Source: Nicotiana tabacum (Eukaryota; Streptophyta; Magnoliopsida; Solanales; Solanaceae). From it: 64,000 bases of DNA. The notes under the pieces were generated by a model. That model was not told where the DNA came from. It ran no database searches and was given only the letters and a program-made list of their open reading frames with translations. A program made the position numbers and the translations under genes. The DNA lies in the NCBI RefSeq assembly GCF_000715075.1, contig NC_134096.1, positions 65,284,026 through 65,348,025 of the forward strand, written 5' to 3'. Shown one piece after another: positions 1 through 12,516 of the stretch (within the stretch, counting starts at the first letter, position 1; the number at the start of each line of letters is the position of its first letter).

Positions 1-75
1 GAGCGATAAGGGAGGCTATTATAGGAGCGATAAGAGTGGCTATAGGAGCGATAAGGGTGGCTATTGTCAGGGATG
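1..75 (+). repeat. Short tandem array, ~21-24 bp units
   Basis: Three copies of a unit resembling GAGCGATAAGGGTGGCTAT follow each other with small length differences. The array runs off the left edge, so the copy number is unknown. It lies inside LTR A. Confidence 0.75.
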
Positions 76-289
76 ATATGTGATGATTTGAGGTCACTGT
101 GTTGGTAATGTTTATGTGATGATGTGGGGTTATTGCGTTGGTTATTTTCATGTGATATTGTAATTTTTCTTGTGTTTATTTTTATATCTTGTGCAACTTG
201 TCTTGTTGTTTCGGTAAACTTGATAATAGTCTTATCTATGTTGAAATTGTGAGCCTGTGGCTATTGTCGGGGAAAATATGATAATTTTA

Positions 290-575
290 TTATTGGCACG
301 TGAACAGTCCGTGTAGATGTGATATGCAATGTGGGCACGAGGTGCCGAGAAAAAATATGATAATTTTATTATTGGCACGTGAAGTGTCCGTGCGGTTATA
401 ATATGAAATATGGGCACGAGGTGCCGTGAGTAAATAATGATGATATTAGCACGTAAACTGTCCGTGCAATTGTGATATAAAATGTGGGCACGAGGTGCCG
501 AGAGTAAATGATGATGATATTGGCACGTGAGTTGTCCGTGCGGTTGTGATAGAGAGATTGGCACGAGGTGCCATG
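290..575 (+). repeat. Tandem array, 73-80 bp units, GGCACGAGGTGCC core
   Basis: Four units carry GGCACGAGGTGCC at about 333, 413, 487 and 560. The core can form a hairpin (GGCAC/GTGCC arms, GAG loop). Each unit also has TTGGCACGTGA or a one-base variant, a G-box-like CACGTG, about 36-40 bp before the core. Lies inside LTR A. Confidence 0.85.
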
Positions 576-644
576 GAAATATGAAAGTGGGATGAGACCC
601 GTATTTTATGATTTTGAAATGCTGTGTGACAGGGTGACTTTTAT

Positions 645-870
645 TCGAAAGATATTTATTTGAAAGAATTATATTTGAAGATATTTATTTGAAAGAATTA
701 TATTTGAAGATATTTATTTGAAAAAATTATATTTGAAAGAGATTTATTTAAAAGAATTACATTTGAAAGATATTTACTGAAGGGAGTATATTCGAAATAT
801 ATTTATTGGAAAATATTATATCCTGAAGATTATTATTTGAAAAAGCATATAGGCAAAAGATTTATATTTG
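645..870 (+). repeat. AT-rich tandem array, ~33 bp units
   Basis: Repeated units of the type GATATTTATTTGAAAGAATT, six or so copies that decay toward the right. Lies inside LTR A; no coding potential. Confidence 0.75.
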
Positions 871-1480
871 AAGGACTTGATTAATTGGTTGTTCTTGTAT
901 TCATTATTTGTTGAGCAGTATTAATGGTGTTTTTGTTGCCCTGCTGTGTATATCACTGGTTGATTAGTGTTGTCATCATTGTTATTTGTTTCCTATTGTA
1001 TTGTATACTATATTGCACAGGATATTAGACTAGTGAATGTCTTGACTGTACCTCGTCACTACTCCATTGAGGTTAGTCTTGATACTTACTGGGTACTGAC
1101 TGTGGTGTACTCATACTACACTTTTGCATATTTTTGTGCAGAACCATGTATTGGAGATATCGGACTCAGACAAAGTAAAGTGTGATCGCAAGGATTCAAG
1201 ATAGAGTTGCTTGGTCGTCGCAGTCCCTTAAAGTCTTTTTAATTATTAATCAAACAGTATTGAGTATTCGATCCTTGAGATCATTTCATGTATACAGTTA
1301 GAGTTCGTGACTCAGTATTACTAGTTTTGGGAGGTTTTTCATATTTGTTTCCGCTGTTGATTTTGGCACCTGTATTTAATTAAACAAAAAATAGCTTGAA
1401 ATGTAATTGTAATCGGCTTACCTAGTCTTAGAGACTAAGTGCCATCACGACGCCTGTGGTGGGATTTTTGGGTCGTGACA

Positions 1481-3348
1481 ACTACTTCATAAGACCGTCT
1501 TCAAATTTCATCCCGTACATTACCTACGATAGAAAATAACTATCGCTAAGCATAAAGCTTAATGGCATATAAACTTTAGGCTTGGAGCCATTAACTTTCT
1601 CCAATTCCCATTTTTAGTCATAGGTAGCTCAAATGAAACATAATTTAAAACAAATGAACAAATATATCAAAACTATCAAGTATCAACTGTTGAAGTATTT
1701 CCAAATATCAATAACAATGTTCAAGATTTAAGAGTTGAGAAAGCATATACTATCAATCCAAGAGAGTTTGTCAAATATCCATTTTTCGCCCAATATGTAC
1801 GTCATGCCATCACACTAAGCAAAATCGGATATCAAGATGGAACAAAGCCTCAAATCAAGTAGGGTCAAAACCCAATAGCCAAGAGAATCAAGAACCATAA
1901 TAAAAATGGCTTCCTAGTTCGTACTTAACACTGACAAGTTCCATAATTTAAGACGAACTACAAATTCAAAGTCAAGATGGAAAAAAATCCAAATCAAGAG
2001 GCATGCCAAGATGAGTGACAAAGTCACTGCCACAAGAAGGACAAAGTCCCAACAAGAATGCAAAATGATCAAACAATCCGTACGAGTGGGCGATTTAGCA
2101 AATATCTTACAATACTTGATATAACACGAATACAATGCTATTAATTGAAGACAAGAAAAATAAAATATTAGGTTATTTCAAAATATTCCAGCACGTAAAA
2201 AGAGTACAAAGTTTATACACAAACCTTGATGTTTTACCACAAAATAATTCAGCCACAACTTGAGGACGTTCGAATCGTCTACGCCATAGACAAACCAAAT
2301 CCATCTACTTCCTCAAATACTTCCCCTTAGATTTTACAAGGGTATATATATCTTAAATACATAATCAAATATCTATATAAGTTTAGTGATTTAACATATC
2401 AAACTAAACATGATATTGGTGAAACTTACCCAAAATGTTTGAAATAGAAATTCTGGACAGTATCACTATCTCGTGTTGTGACTCAGATTTAAAGATGCAA
2501 AAGGATAAACTAGACTGTGTGGTCTTCTTTATAGTTGTAGATATGTGTCTTAGAATTTCAGAATATCTTGAGTCACCCCATATCAATTTTGTACAAATAT
2601 TTATGCTAAAATTACTAACAACAGTACATGGAAGGTTTGTAAATCAGACAATCTGGGCAACACCTGCCCTGTACTTCATCACCTATTTTCGGGTAAATAA
2701 AAGACAAACCAGGTTTTGGTTCCTGAGTTATAGATCTATGAAATAGCTTTCCATAAAGCCTTGGATCACTTAAACCGGAGCTCTATATAAAAAGATATGA
2801 AGAAAACACTAATAGTTGTCTAGCGTAAAAACGAGTTTAGTAACTTACCACAAAAGAGATGAGCAACTTGAGCTTCACCAAGAGCGAATTTTGCTGGTTG
2901 GTTTAGTGAAAATTTATGATGGTTTTCATGGAGTTTTTCAGGTGATAAGAAGGAGAGAGAGAGAGATGGGGTTTTCTTTGGCATTAAGGACTGAAAATGA
3001 GATGAGGTTATGAAAAAGCATGTCACAAAAGTAATATAAAAACTTTGGATAAATATGAAAAATGTGGTTGCCCAACCTACTAAATATCTTTAGATAAATA
3101 CGAAAGGGTGGCAGCCCAAAACCTTAATTATATAATGTATTTAATAACAATTCATCAAAATAATATTAAGTGTTACACATAGCAACACCATGGAACTTCT
3201 TTGTCAATATTAACACAACGTAAAGTAAGAAATTTTCATGTATTGTCAATTTCACGTTTAGCAAAATGCGAAGTAAAAAATATCTCCTCATTATAAAGAT
3301 ACTCAATTGAAAATGCAAATATTAATAAAAAAATTTGGGGGTGTTACA
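1481..3348 (-). repeat. 3' LTR of element B, truncated by element A
   Basis: This matches 8820-10680 almost throughout (for example ATTACCTACGATAGAAAA at about 1520 and 8856). On the minus strand it begins TGTAACACCCCC at 3348. It stops at 1481, where element A begins. Compared with the other LTR it carries scattered substitutions and small indels. Confidence 0.9.
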
Positions 3349-3364
3349 ACTCTCTTCCTCTTAA
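3349..3364 (-). other. Polypurine tract of element B
   Basis: On the minus strand a purine run AAGAGGAAGAGAG lies immediately before the TGTAACACC start of the 3' LTR, the position where plus-strand DNA synthesis is primed. Confidence 0.7.
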
Positions 3365-3379
3365 ATAAATTTCATCCCG

Positions 3380-4568
3380 AAATTTACCTTGTACTAGTCC
3401 CGAAACAAATGTGGATATTGAACTCGCATATCATCTTCTCACTCCCAAGTAGCTTCTTCGCCAAAATGATTTTTTCAAAGAACTTTCACTCAGGGGATGC
3501 TCTTGTTTCTAAGCTCTTTTAACTCACGCGCTATGATTTGGATTGGTTCTTCTCCATATGTCAAATCAGAATTGACTTCAATAGATTCAATAAGAAGAAC
3601 ATGAGATGGATCTGAGTGGTATCTTCTAAGCATATAAACATGGAAGACGTTGTGGATCTTGTCTAACTCTGATGGAAGAGCTAGTTTATAAGCAACTGAG
3701 CCAACTCTCTCATGCACTTCATAAGGTCCAATAAATCGAGGACTAAGTTTACCTTTTTAGCCAAATCTCATAATCTTCTTCCATGGAGAAACTTTTAAAA
3801 ATACCTTATCACCCGCTTTATACTCAATTTCACGCCTCTTAAGATTATCATAAGACTTTTGTCTGTCTGAGGCAATTTTTAAGCGATCCTTGATGATTTT
3901 TACCTTATCTTCAGTTTGTTGCACAATCTCAAGACCCACCAATTTTCTTTCACCAACCTCGTTCCAACAAAGAGGCGTTCTACATTTTCTCCCATATAAA
4001 GCTTCATAAGGAGGCATGCCTATACTTGATTAGTAGCTATTATTGTAAGCAAATTCTATCAGGGCTAAGTGTTTGTCCCAACTACCCTCAAACTCAATAA
4101 TGCAGAGGCTCGAAGCATATCCTCCAAGATTTGTATTACCTTCTCAGACTGGCCGTCTATTTGTGGATGGAAAGAGATACTAAAATTCAACCTGGAACCC
4201 AAAGCTTCTTGCAAGCTAGACCAAAATCTGGATGCAAACCTTGGATCTCTATCAGACACAATATAAATAGGGATTCCATGCAGCCTCACAATCTCATTAA
4301 TGTATAATTCTACCAAACGCTCCAGTGAGTAGTCCATTATGATTGCCAAGAAATGAGCACTCTTAGTTAGTCTATCTACAATGACCCAAATTGCATCATG
4401 ATGCCTTTGAGTGCGTGGAAGTCCAGAAACAAAGTCCATCGTTATCCTTTCCCATTTCCAATCAGGTACTGACAAGGATTGTAGTAGACCAGCTGGGACT
4501 TGATATTCAGCTTTTATTTGTTGACATACCAAGCATTTAGAAATAAACTCTGCAGTGTCTTTCTTCAT
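3380..4568 (-). pseudogene. Element B integrase and chromodomain remnant
   Basis: The frame 4065-4568 carries the end of the integrase zinc-binding region (CLVCQQIKAEYQ) and the catalytic core (MDFVSGLP..., VDRLTKSAHF, SDRDPRF). The frames 3757-4017 and 3490-3717 carry the C-terminal integrase segment (VSPWKKIMRFG, then FHVYMLRRYH). Past a stop near 3490 the same frame continues with chromodomain-like residues EEATWE and YPHLF just before the polypurine tract. Stops and frame changes near 4020, 3757 and 3490 show it is not functional. Integrase inserts the cDNA; a chromodomain can direct insertion to particular chromatin. Confidence 0.85.
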
Positions 4569-4797
4569 ACCACTCTACCAATAGTGCTCCTTGATGGTCT
4601 GATACATTTAGTACCTCTAGGATGCATTGCATAAGGTGAACTATGTGCTTAAATCAAGATCTGCTTCCTCAATTCATCATCATTAGGAACACACTACCTA
4701 TTTTATAAAATAAGGTATCATCTTTATTCAATGTAAAATCTGATTCTCTTCCATTTTGGACTTCTTCAACCCGTTTCACAAGCTTCTCATCTAACTT

Positions 4798-6308
4798 CTA
4801 TGATTCTTGGACCTGCTCAAGTAAGACTGGCTTGACTTGAAAATTTGCAATGATAGAACTATTAGAATTAAATGAAATACAAACATTCATGGCTCTTAAT
4901 TCAAGAAGCAAAGGCAAAGGACTTAGAGTTAAACTTGCAAGGGAATTGAGACTCAACACATTTTCAACCACATTGGCTTTATCAGGATGATAATCAATCG
5001 TGAAATCATAATCTTTGATGAGTTCAAGCCATCTATGTTGTCTCAAGGTTAACTCTTTTTGTGTACCCAAGTACTTCAAACTCTTGTGATCAGTAAATAT
5101 GTAACACTTATCCCCATACAAGTAATGCCTCTAAATTTTTAAGGCAAAAACAATGGTATCAAGTTCAAGATCGTGAGTGGGATAATTCAACTCATGCGAT
5201 TTCAACTTTCGAGAGGCATACGCAATTACTTTCCCTTCTTGCATCAAAACACAACCCAAGCGATGGTGAGATGCATCACTGTATACCACATAATCTTTCC
5301 CTTCAGTTGGAAAAGAAAGTATTGGAGCTTGTGTCAACAAGGATTTGAGATTTTCAAAGCTCTCTTGACACTTGTCATCCCACACAAATTTGGCATCTTT
5401 TCCCAAAAGTTTGGTCAAAGGAGAAGTTATAATAGAGAAGCCCTTCACGAACATCATATAGTATCCTGCTAAACCCAAGAAACTTCTGATCTCAGTTCGA
5501 GTTTTAGGAGGTTTCCAATCAACAATAGCTTGAATCTTTCTAGGATCAACCTTCACACTTTCAGCTGATACAATATGCCCAAAAAATGCCACTTCACTCA
5601 GCCAAAATTCACTTTTGGAAAGCTTCGCGTAGAGTTGCCTCTCTTTCAGAATTTGCATGACAATCCGGAGATGCTTATCATGATCTTCTCTATTCTTGGA
5701 ATAGACTAAAATGTCATCAATAAAGACCACCACAAATTGATCAAGGTAAGGCTTGAATACACGGTTCATTAGATCCATAATGCAGCAGGAGCATTTGTCA
5801 AACCAAATGGCATTACCAAAAATTCATAATGTCCATACCTAGTCCTAAAAGCAGTTTTAGGAATATCTTGCTCCCTCACGCATAACTGATAATATCCAGA
5901 CCTCAAGTCAATTTTTGAGAACAAGCCGGCACCCTTCAGCTAGTCAAACAAGTCATCGATTCTAGGCAGTGGGTATTTGTTCTTGATTATTGCCTTGTTC
6001 AGCTGTCGGTAATCAATGCAAAGCCTAAGAGTGCCATCTTTCTTTTTCATAAATAAAATAGGAGCTCCCCAAGGCGAAATACTGGGACGGATAAAACCTT
6101 TCTCAAGAAGTTCTTGCAATTGAACCTTCAACTCTTTTAATTCAGCTGGAGCCATTCTATAAGGAGTGATAAAAATAGGAGTAGTTCCAGGGACAAGCTC
6201 TATAGGAAATTTAATCTCCCTTTTTGGAGGCAAACCAGGAAGATCATCAGCAAATATATCAGTAAAGTCGCACACGGTTGGTATATCCTTAAGACTTGGA
6301 CTCCCCAA
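4798..6308 (-). pseudogene. Element B reverse transcriptase and RNase H, broken
   Basis: The frame 5940-6308 has the RT start ([10 protein letters not shown] after [10 protein letters not shown]). The frame 5131-5778 has the catalytic FIDDILVYS box and the RT connection (FLGLAGYY), and starts the RNase H domain ([15 protein letters not shown]). The frame 4798-5121 completes RNase H ([10 protein letters not shown], then LELIKDYDF). The segment from about 5780 to 5940 is out of frame or interrupted, so the polyprotein is not intact. Together these would copy the element's RNA into DNA and degrade the RNA strand. Confidence 0.88.
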
Positions 6309-6973
6309 TCATGTATCGACTATATGAGCAATATAGGCATCACAACCTTGAAAAATCATCTTCCTTGCCAAGACTGCAGAAATAATATTAGATTTCAATG
6401 ATCTTTCTCCTTGAACTATTATGTGTGAGTATGCAGGAGTTCTAAAAGTCACTTGCTTCAACCTAAAATCAACCAATGCATGGTGCCTATAGAGCCAATC
6501 CATACCAACAATAACATCATAATCTTTAAAAGCATTTTAAGCAAGTCTACAGGTAAGACCAGATTTTGAATCATGAATGGTCAATCTCGGTAAATCATGT
6601 TAACAACAGCCTGATGACCTAATGGACTCATGACTAGCACATCAAAGTCAAGTCTCACAGATTTAACAGTATCAGGAAATGTAAGTGATGGGCAAACAAA
6701 AGAGTGCGAAGATCCAGGATCAAATAATATAACAATAGATATGCCAAATAAGTGAAATTTACCAACAACCATGTCCGGGCCATCTTGGTCATCCCTTTGT
6801 CTCATAGCATAGACTCGTGCAATAGATCTCGACCCACTAGCCTGATTAGCTCCACCCGAACCCGCTGCTTGCACATTTCTAGGTCTTGCACCGCTATTAG
6901 CTTGAGAATGCTTTTGAACTGAGCCCTTTGTATGTGTATAAGAAAGAAAATTAGGATTAGGAAAATCCTTCAC
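6309..6973 (-). pseudogene. Element B aspartic protease region, broken
   Basis: The frame 6581-6973 includes ILFDPGSSHSFV, a retropepsin-like active-site motif of the form D-x-G-S/T. The frame 6309-6503 continues with MDWLYRHHALVDF, the conserved link between protease and reverse transcriptase in this group. A stop and frame change near 6505-6580 separates the two. Confidence 0.82.
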
Positions 6974-8019
6974 TTTATGATCCAGACTTCCTCAATTAAA
7001 ACAAGCAACACAAGCTCTTCTACAGGCACCATAGTGATTCTTCTTGCGCTGTGCACAAGTAGGTGTATAAGTTTTGCCTTGAACATACCTTGGAGTACTA
7101 GAAGTAGAGAAATTTGGTTTATTCTGCTTGTGATATGATGACTTCTGTGCACTTTCAGTCTTGGAATAGTCAAACTTTCCTTTCTTGGATGGACCGCCAA
7201 AATCTGAATTACCCCTCCTAAACCTGTTTTCTCTTTTACTAGCTTCTCCCTTGTCAATTCTTTCCCAAGTAAGAGCAGCTGGAATTAGCTTGGAAAAATC
7301 CTCAAGTTGCAAGATTGCCACAGACTTTCGAATGTAACCATTCAAACTTTCTTCAAATCTTCTACACTTGTCTCTTTCACCATCAATAATACCACCAGCA
7401 TAGCGAGAAAGCTTGACAAATTTTTGTTGATACTCTGCAATAGACATACTCCCTTATCTTAAATTCAAAAACTCTTTTTTCTTAGCATCACAATAGATAT
7501 GGGCGGGGGGACATATTTCGCACGAAATGCTTTCACAAAGTCGTCCCAAGTCACCACCGGAGGTTTTGCTTTTGCATTTGGCACACTTACCTACCAATCA
7601 TAGGCATCTTTTTGTAAAAGAGAGATAACATACTTAAATTTTGCAACATTAGTACACTCTAATTGTTCAAAAACCATCTACATGCGCTCGATCCATTGTT
7701 CAGCTACCGTGGTATCAGTAGTAACTTCAAATTCAAATCCAACCATTTTCCTCATCTTCTCAAAATTCATTTCACTAGTTTCTGACATTGTCCCAACCAA
7801 GTGACAAAATAACTCAGCCATCTGCTAAAATGGAGGAGTCATAATAGGAGTACTATGACTCATTGCTCTTGGATTATTGCGCACTTCATTTTCACTAACA
7901 TGATGATGATTTAATTTAGGCAAGGGTACCTCATCTCCTTCCTGGAGGTGAGGTGGAGCATTATAATGGGCATGACTTTCATCAACGGATTCAATAACTC
8001 TATTCGAAGAAGAGGCCAT
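6974..8019 (-). pseudogene. Element B gag, broken
   Basis: A plausible start is the ATG at 8019, giving MASSSNRVIESVDES. The frame ends at 7825. The middle of gag is out of frame between about 7450 and 7825. The frame 6992-7447 resumes with SIAEYQQKFVKLSRYA and FEESLNGYIRKS, typical of the retrotransposon gag domain, and ends in a Cys/His-rich segment (CAQRKKNHYGACRRACVACFN) where one expected cysteine appears replaced. Gag packages the element RNA. Confidence 0.8.
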
Positions 8020-8210
8020 ACTAAAATTCCTATAAAAGATAAGATCACACTGCATTAGGGACATGTACATGATGCATATGCACAAGGAATACATCAAATT
8101 ACATTAAACAAGTATGCAAAAATTTATAATCTCCAAGTCATTTTCAATAAAGAAAATAACAAAACATATTAGGTACGATCACAACAAAAATACAAGAATC
8201 ACAAACCTAG

Positions 8211-8222
8211 GCTCTGATACCA
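8211..8222 (-). other. Primer-binding site of element B (initiator tRNA-Met)
   Basis: On the minus strand TGGTATCAGAGC lies five bases downstream of the 5' LTR end. This is the usual complement of the plant initiator tRNA-Met 3' end used by many Ty3/gypsy elements. Confidence 0.88.
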
Positions 8223-8227
8223 AAACT

Positions 8228-10680
8228 TGTAGCAACCCCGTTGGGAGGGTGCTACTTACAAAACAAATCTAATTTACTACTTACAACATTAAGAAGATAT
8301 TAATTAAAAAAATATTCAGAATAATTTAGTAGCGGAAATAGGCCCATGCGATGAGGTCCAAAGTGCAATATTTTTATTTTTAAAAATACTCTTCATATTT
8401 TTTTTAAAAAATGAAATACAATGTCAAAATATCAACATAAGGTGATATAACCCTTCTTGAATAATAAACACATTAAAACAACTTCCTAACAAAATTATAC
8501 TTTCATTCAACATCACTGCAAGTTTGTATTGTGCATAAATTTCAAACTATCGGGTATAAAAAAGAAAGCTAGTTTTCTCCTTTGTACATATTTACAAGAC
8601 AAAGTATAAATTCAGCATATTATAAGACTTGAGTTATTAACACACCCTAAAACAACAAAATAAGTTACCAAATTCAAGTTACAAGATTTTGGTCTTAAGA
8701 TCCAACAAGCCTCCAAATAATATACATAAGTGTGACATATATATCATGTACATGTCCTAAAACTATATAAAACCATAGTGCATATGCAAATGTGATCTCC
8801 ATAAGTGCTCCCAAAAAGACTTCATAAGGCTGTCTTCAAATGTTATCCCGTACATTACCTACGATAGAAAACAACTATCTCTAAGCATAAAGCTTAGTTG
8901 CGTATAAACTTTAGGCTTAGAGCCATTAACTTTCTCCAATTTCCATTTTTAGTCATAGGTAGCTCAAATGAAACATAATTTAAAACAAGTGAACAAATAT
9001 ATCAAAAGTATCAAGTATCAACCCTTGAAGTGTTTCCAAATATCAATAACAATGTTCAAGATTCAAGAGTTGAGAAAGCATATACTATCAATCCAAAACA
9101 AGTTTTTCAAATATCCATTTTTCGCCCAATATGTACGTCATTCCATCACACTAAACAAAATCGGATATCAAGATGGACCGAAGCCCCAAATCAAGTAGGG
9201 TCAAAACTAAATAGTCAAGAGAATCAAGAACCATATTAAAAATGGCTTCCTAGTTCGTGCTTAACATTGACAAGTTTCATAATTTAAGACGAACTACAAT
9301 TCCAAAGTCAAGATGGCAAAAGATCCAAATCAAGAGGCATGCCAAGATGAGTGACAAAGTCACTGCCACAAGAAGGACACAGTCCCAATAAGAATGCAAA
9401 ATGATCAAACAATCCGTAAGAGTGGGCGATTTAGCAAATATCTTGCAATACTTGATATAACACGAATACAATGCTATTAATTGAAGACAAGAAAAACAAA
9501 ATATCAGGTTATTTCAAAATATTCCAGCAACTAAAAAGAGTACAAAGTTTATACAGAAAACTTGGTGTTTTACCACAAATCAGTTCAACCACAACTTGAG
9601 GACGTTCGAATCGTCTACGCCATAGACAAACCAAATCCGTCTACTTCCTCAAATACTTCCCCTTAGATTTTACAAGGGTATATATACCTTAAATACATAA
9701 TCAAATATCTATACAAGTTCAGTGATTTAACATATCAAACTAAACATGATATAGGTGAAAATTACCCAAAATGTTTGAAACAGAAATTCTGAACAGTATC
9801 ATTGTCTCGTGTCGTGACTCTGATTTAAGATGAAAAAGGACAAACTAGACGGTGTGGTCTTATTTACAGTTGTATATATTTGTCTTAGCGTTTCAGAACG
9901 TCTTGAATCACCCCCATATCAATTTTGTACAAAGATTTATGCTAAAATTACTAACAGTAGTACATGGAGGGTTTGTAAAACAGAAAATCTGGGCAGCACC
10001 TACCCTGTACTTCATCACCTATTTTCGAGTAAATAAAAGACAAATTAGGTTTTGGTTAATGAGTTATAGATCTATGAAATATCTTTCCAGAAAGTCTTGG
10101 ATCACTTAAACCGGAGCTCTATATAAAAAGATATGAAAAAAACATTAATAGTTGTCTAGTGTAAAAACGGGTTTAGTAACTTACCACAAAAGAGAGGAGC
10201 AACTTGAGCTTCACCAAGAACGAAATTTGCTGGTTGGTTTACTGGAAATTTATGATGGTTTTAATGGAGTTTTTCAGGTGATAAGAAGGAGAGAGAGATG
10301 GGGTTTTCTTTGGCATTAAGGACTGAAAATGAGATAAAGGTTATGAAAAAGCATGTCACAAAAGTAATATAAAAACTTTGGATAAATATGAAAATTATGG
10401 TTGCCCAACCTACTAAATATTTTTAGATAAATACAAAAAGGTGGCAGCCCAAAACCTTAATTAGATAATGTATTTAATAACAATTCATCAAAATAATATT
10501 AAGTGTTACACATAGCAACACCATGGAACTTCTTTGTCAATATTAACACAACCTAAAGTAAGAAATTTTCATGTATTGTCAATTTAACGTTTAGGAAATG
10601 CAAAGTAAAAAATATCTCCTCATTATAAATATTCTCAATAGAAAATGCAAATATTAGTGAAAAACTTTTGGGGTGTTACA
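8228..10680 (-). repeat. 5' LTR of element B, full length (2453 bp)
   Basis: On the minus strand it begins TGTAACACCCC at 10680 and ends GGTTGCTACA at 8228, so it has TG...CA termini. Most of it is duplicated at 1481-3348. The junction at 10680/10681 is where C's gag sequence resumes. Confidence 0.9.
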
Positions 10681-11929
10681 GTTCATGGATTCTTTGACTC
10701 AGATTGGTTTATTTCCAGCAGACCCTACCACATCTCAGGCGGGAGGGGGAGCACATACCCCTACCGCTCAGACTCCAGGGCACGCAACTGCCGTATATCG
10801 GACCCCGGGCGCACTGCTTGTGAGCGGAGCTCAGCCAGTTACAACAGCCATACCTGAGCCCATACCAGTTGCGGCCAGCGATCGGTATAGGCTATTGGAC
10901 AGATGGACCCGACTACAACCTCCTATCTTTGGAGGTGAGCGACATGAGGACCCCCAGGACTTTATTGAGCGGTGCAGGGACAGACTGCACAACATGAGGA
11001 TATTAGAGTCTCATAGGGTGGATTTTACTACTTTCTAGCTGGAGGCGGGGCCCGTAGATGGTGGCAGTCTTATCTTCTTGGCAGACTAGAAAGTTCTCCT
11101 CCCATGACTTTGGACCAGTTCACACGCCTCTTCTTGGATAGATATATTCCACCCTCTCAGAGGGAAGAGTTGCGATTTCAATTCGAGCAGCTCCAGCAGG
11201 CCCATATGTGAGTGACCGACTATGAGGCAAGATTCTCTAAGTTGTCTCGTCATGCACTTATGATACTTCTGACCGATACAGAGAGAGTTCGGAGGTTTGT
11301 TGCAGGATTGCACTCTACCAACCATGTTATTATGGACTGAGAGGTTGATATGGGGACTTCTTATGAGCTAGATGTAGAGATAGTTTGGAGGATCGAGGGC
11401 GCACATCATCATGCTCAGGAGCAGGCTACGAGGGATATGCGGTTACAGTTTTCGGAGAGTTCAGTGGAGCCCCGACTGGGGGGCATGGGTCAGTTTGTGA
11501 GAGCTCAGTCTAGCAGGCCTATATATCCAGTACCGCCGCCTCCTCGGAGTGCTCCAGTGCGACCTTATTTCAGTGCCATGCCAGAGAGTTCTTACCGTCC
11601 GCCCTCTATTCAGGGATCCTCCAATGGGTATTCAGGCCATCAGGGTCAGGCTTCCGGTCAGTAGTCCGCCTTCTGAGAGGTTGTTATGAATGTGGGGATC
11701 CTGACCACATGAAGAAGTTTTGTCCTAGACTTTGGGGCAAGGCAGTGCAGCAGGGACACCAACCTATGATTACAGCACCAACTGCTATACCGACCGTCCG
11801 GCCCCCCAGCCGCCTAGAGGCGGAGGGCAGGTGGGTAGGGGCTGTCTTAGAGGTGAAGGTTAGACAGGAGGATGCCAGTCAGGTGGCGTTTCAGCTAGAT
11901 TCTATGCTTTTCCAGCTAGACCAGATGCA
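10681..11929 (+). pseudogene. Element C gag (5' truncated, frameshifted)
   Basis: The reading frame begins in the middle of gag with FMDSLTQIGLFPADPTTSQ. It includes RLLDRWTRLQPPIFGGERHEDPQDFIERC (10860-10980), typical of the chromovirus gag domain. A stop near 11036 and frame changes follow. A zinc knuckle CYECGDPDHMKKFCP (C-x2-C-x4-H-x4-C) lies at about 11685-11730, the nucleic-acid-binding end of gag. The 5' part is displaced by element B. Confidence 0.82.
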
Positions 11930-12349
11930 GTGGCCTCAGATGCCGTGATCACATGTATTATTTTTGTCTACGGTAAGGATGCTACGGTACTATTTGATCC
12001 AGGGTCTACCTATTCGTATGTTTCATCTTTGTTTGCTCATTTCCTGGGTGTTGCTCGAGAGTCCTTTGGTACTCCCGTTTATGTGTCCACTCAAGTGGGC
12101 GATTCTGTTGTTGTGAAACAAATCTACCAGTCTTGCATTGTTACTTTCTGTGGTTATGAGACCCGAGCAAATCTTTTGTTGCTTGATATGACCGACTTAA
12201 GGTCATCCTGTACATGGATTGGTTATCTCCATATCACGCCATCCTTAATTGCCATGACAAGACTGTTACCTTGGCAACGCCAGAGTTGCCTAGATTGGAG
12301 TGGAAGGGTTCATCTGCCAGTACTCCTAGTCGGGTTATCTCTTTTCTGA
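11930..12349 (+). pseudogene. Element C aspartic protease fragment
   Basis: ATVLFDPGSTYSYVSS is the retropepsin active-site region; the domain continues to about 12210. The next frame begins MDWLSPYHAILNCHDK (12214-12516), the link to reverse transcriptase, so a frame change lies near 12200. A TGA stops that second frame at 12514-12516, in the sequence leading up to the RT domain. Confidence 0.82.
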
Positions 12350-12516
12350 AGGCTCGACACATGGTCGAGAAGGGGTGCTTGGCTTATCTAGCCTATGTTC
12401 GGGATACTACCACAGAGACTCCGGCGATTGATTCAGTGCCCGTAGTCCGGGAGCTCTCTGATGTGTTTCTTTCTGATCTTCCAGGCATGCCACCATATCG
12501 TGATATTGATTTTTGA

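Larger units (their letters stand above)
1..1480 (+). mobile_element. Element A: 3' part of a long LTR (chromovirus-type)
   Basis: The stretch ends in GGGTCGTGACA at 1480, the same terminus as the LTRs ending at 18132 and 34692, and is preceded by the same kind of sub-terminal motif (TACCTAGTCTTAGAGACTA, compare ACCTAGTCTTAGATACTA near 34645). From 1481 the sequence matches the 8815-8830 region of another element's LTR, so A is inserted in that LTR. The 5' end of A and any internal region lie left of the window, so it could be a full element or a solo LTR. No coding capacity is visible. The stretch contains three short tandem arrays listed separately. Confidence 0.8.
1481..10680 (-). mobile_element. 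Element B: Ty3/gypsy chromovirus, minus strand, decayed
   Basis: Reading the minus strand from 10680: a 5' LTR (8228-10680), a primer-binding site, broken gag, protease, reverse transcriptase, RNase H, integrase and chromodomain-like reading frames, a polypurine tract, and a 3' LTR (3348 down to 1481) cut by element A. The missing ~590 bp of the 3' LTR should lie left of A, outside the window. The 5-bp right flank is GTTCA (10681-10685); the left flank is not visible. B itself interrupts the gag region of element C. The domain order PR-RT-RH-IN with a C-terminal chromodomain remnant supports the chromovirus branch of Ty3/gypsy. Confidence 0.9.
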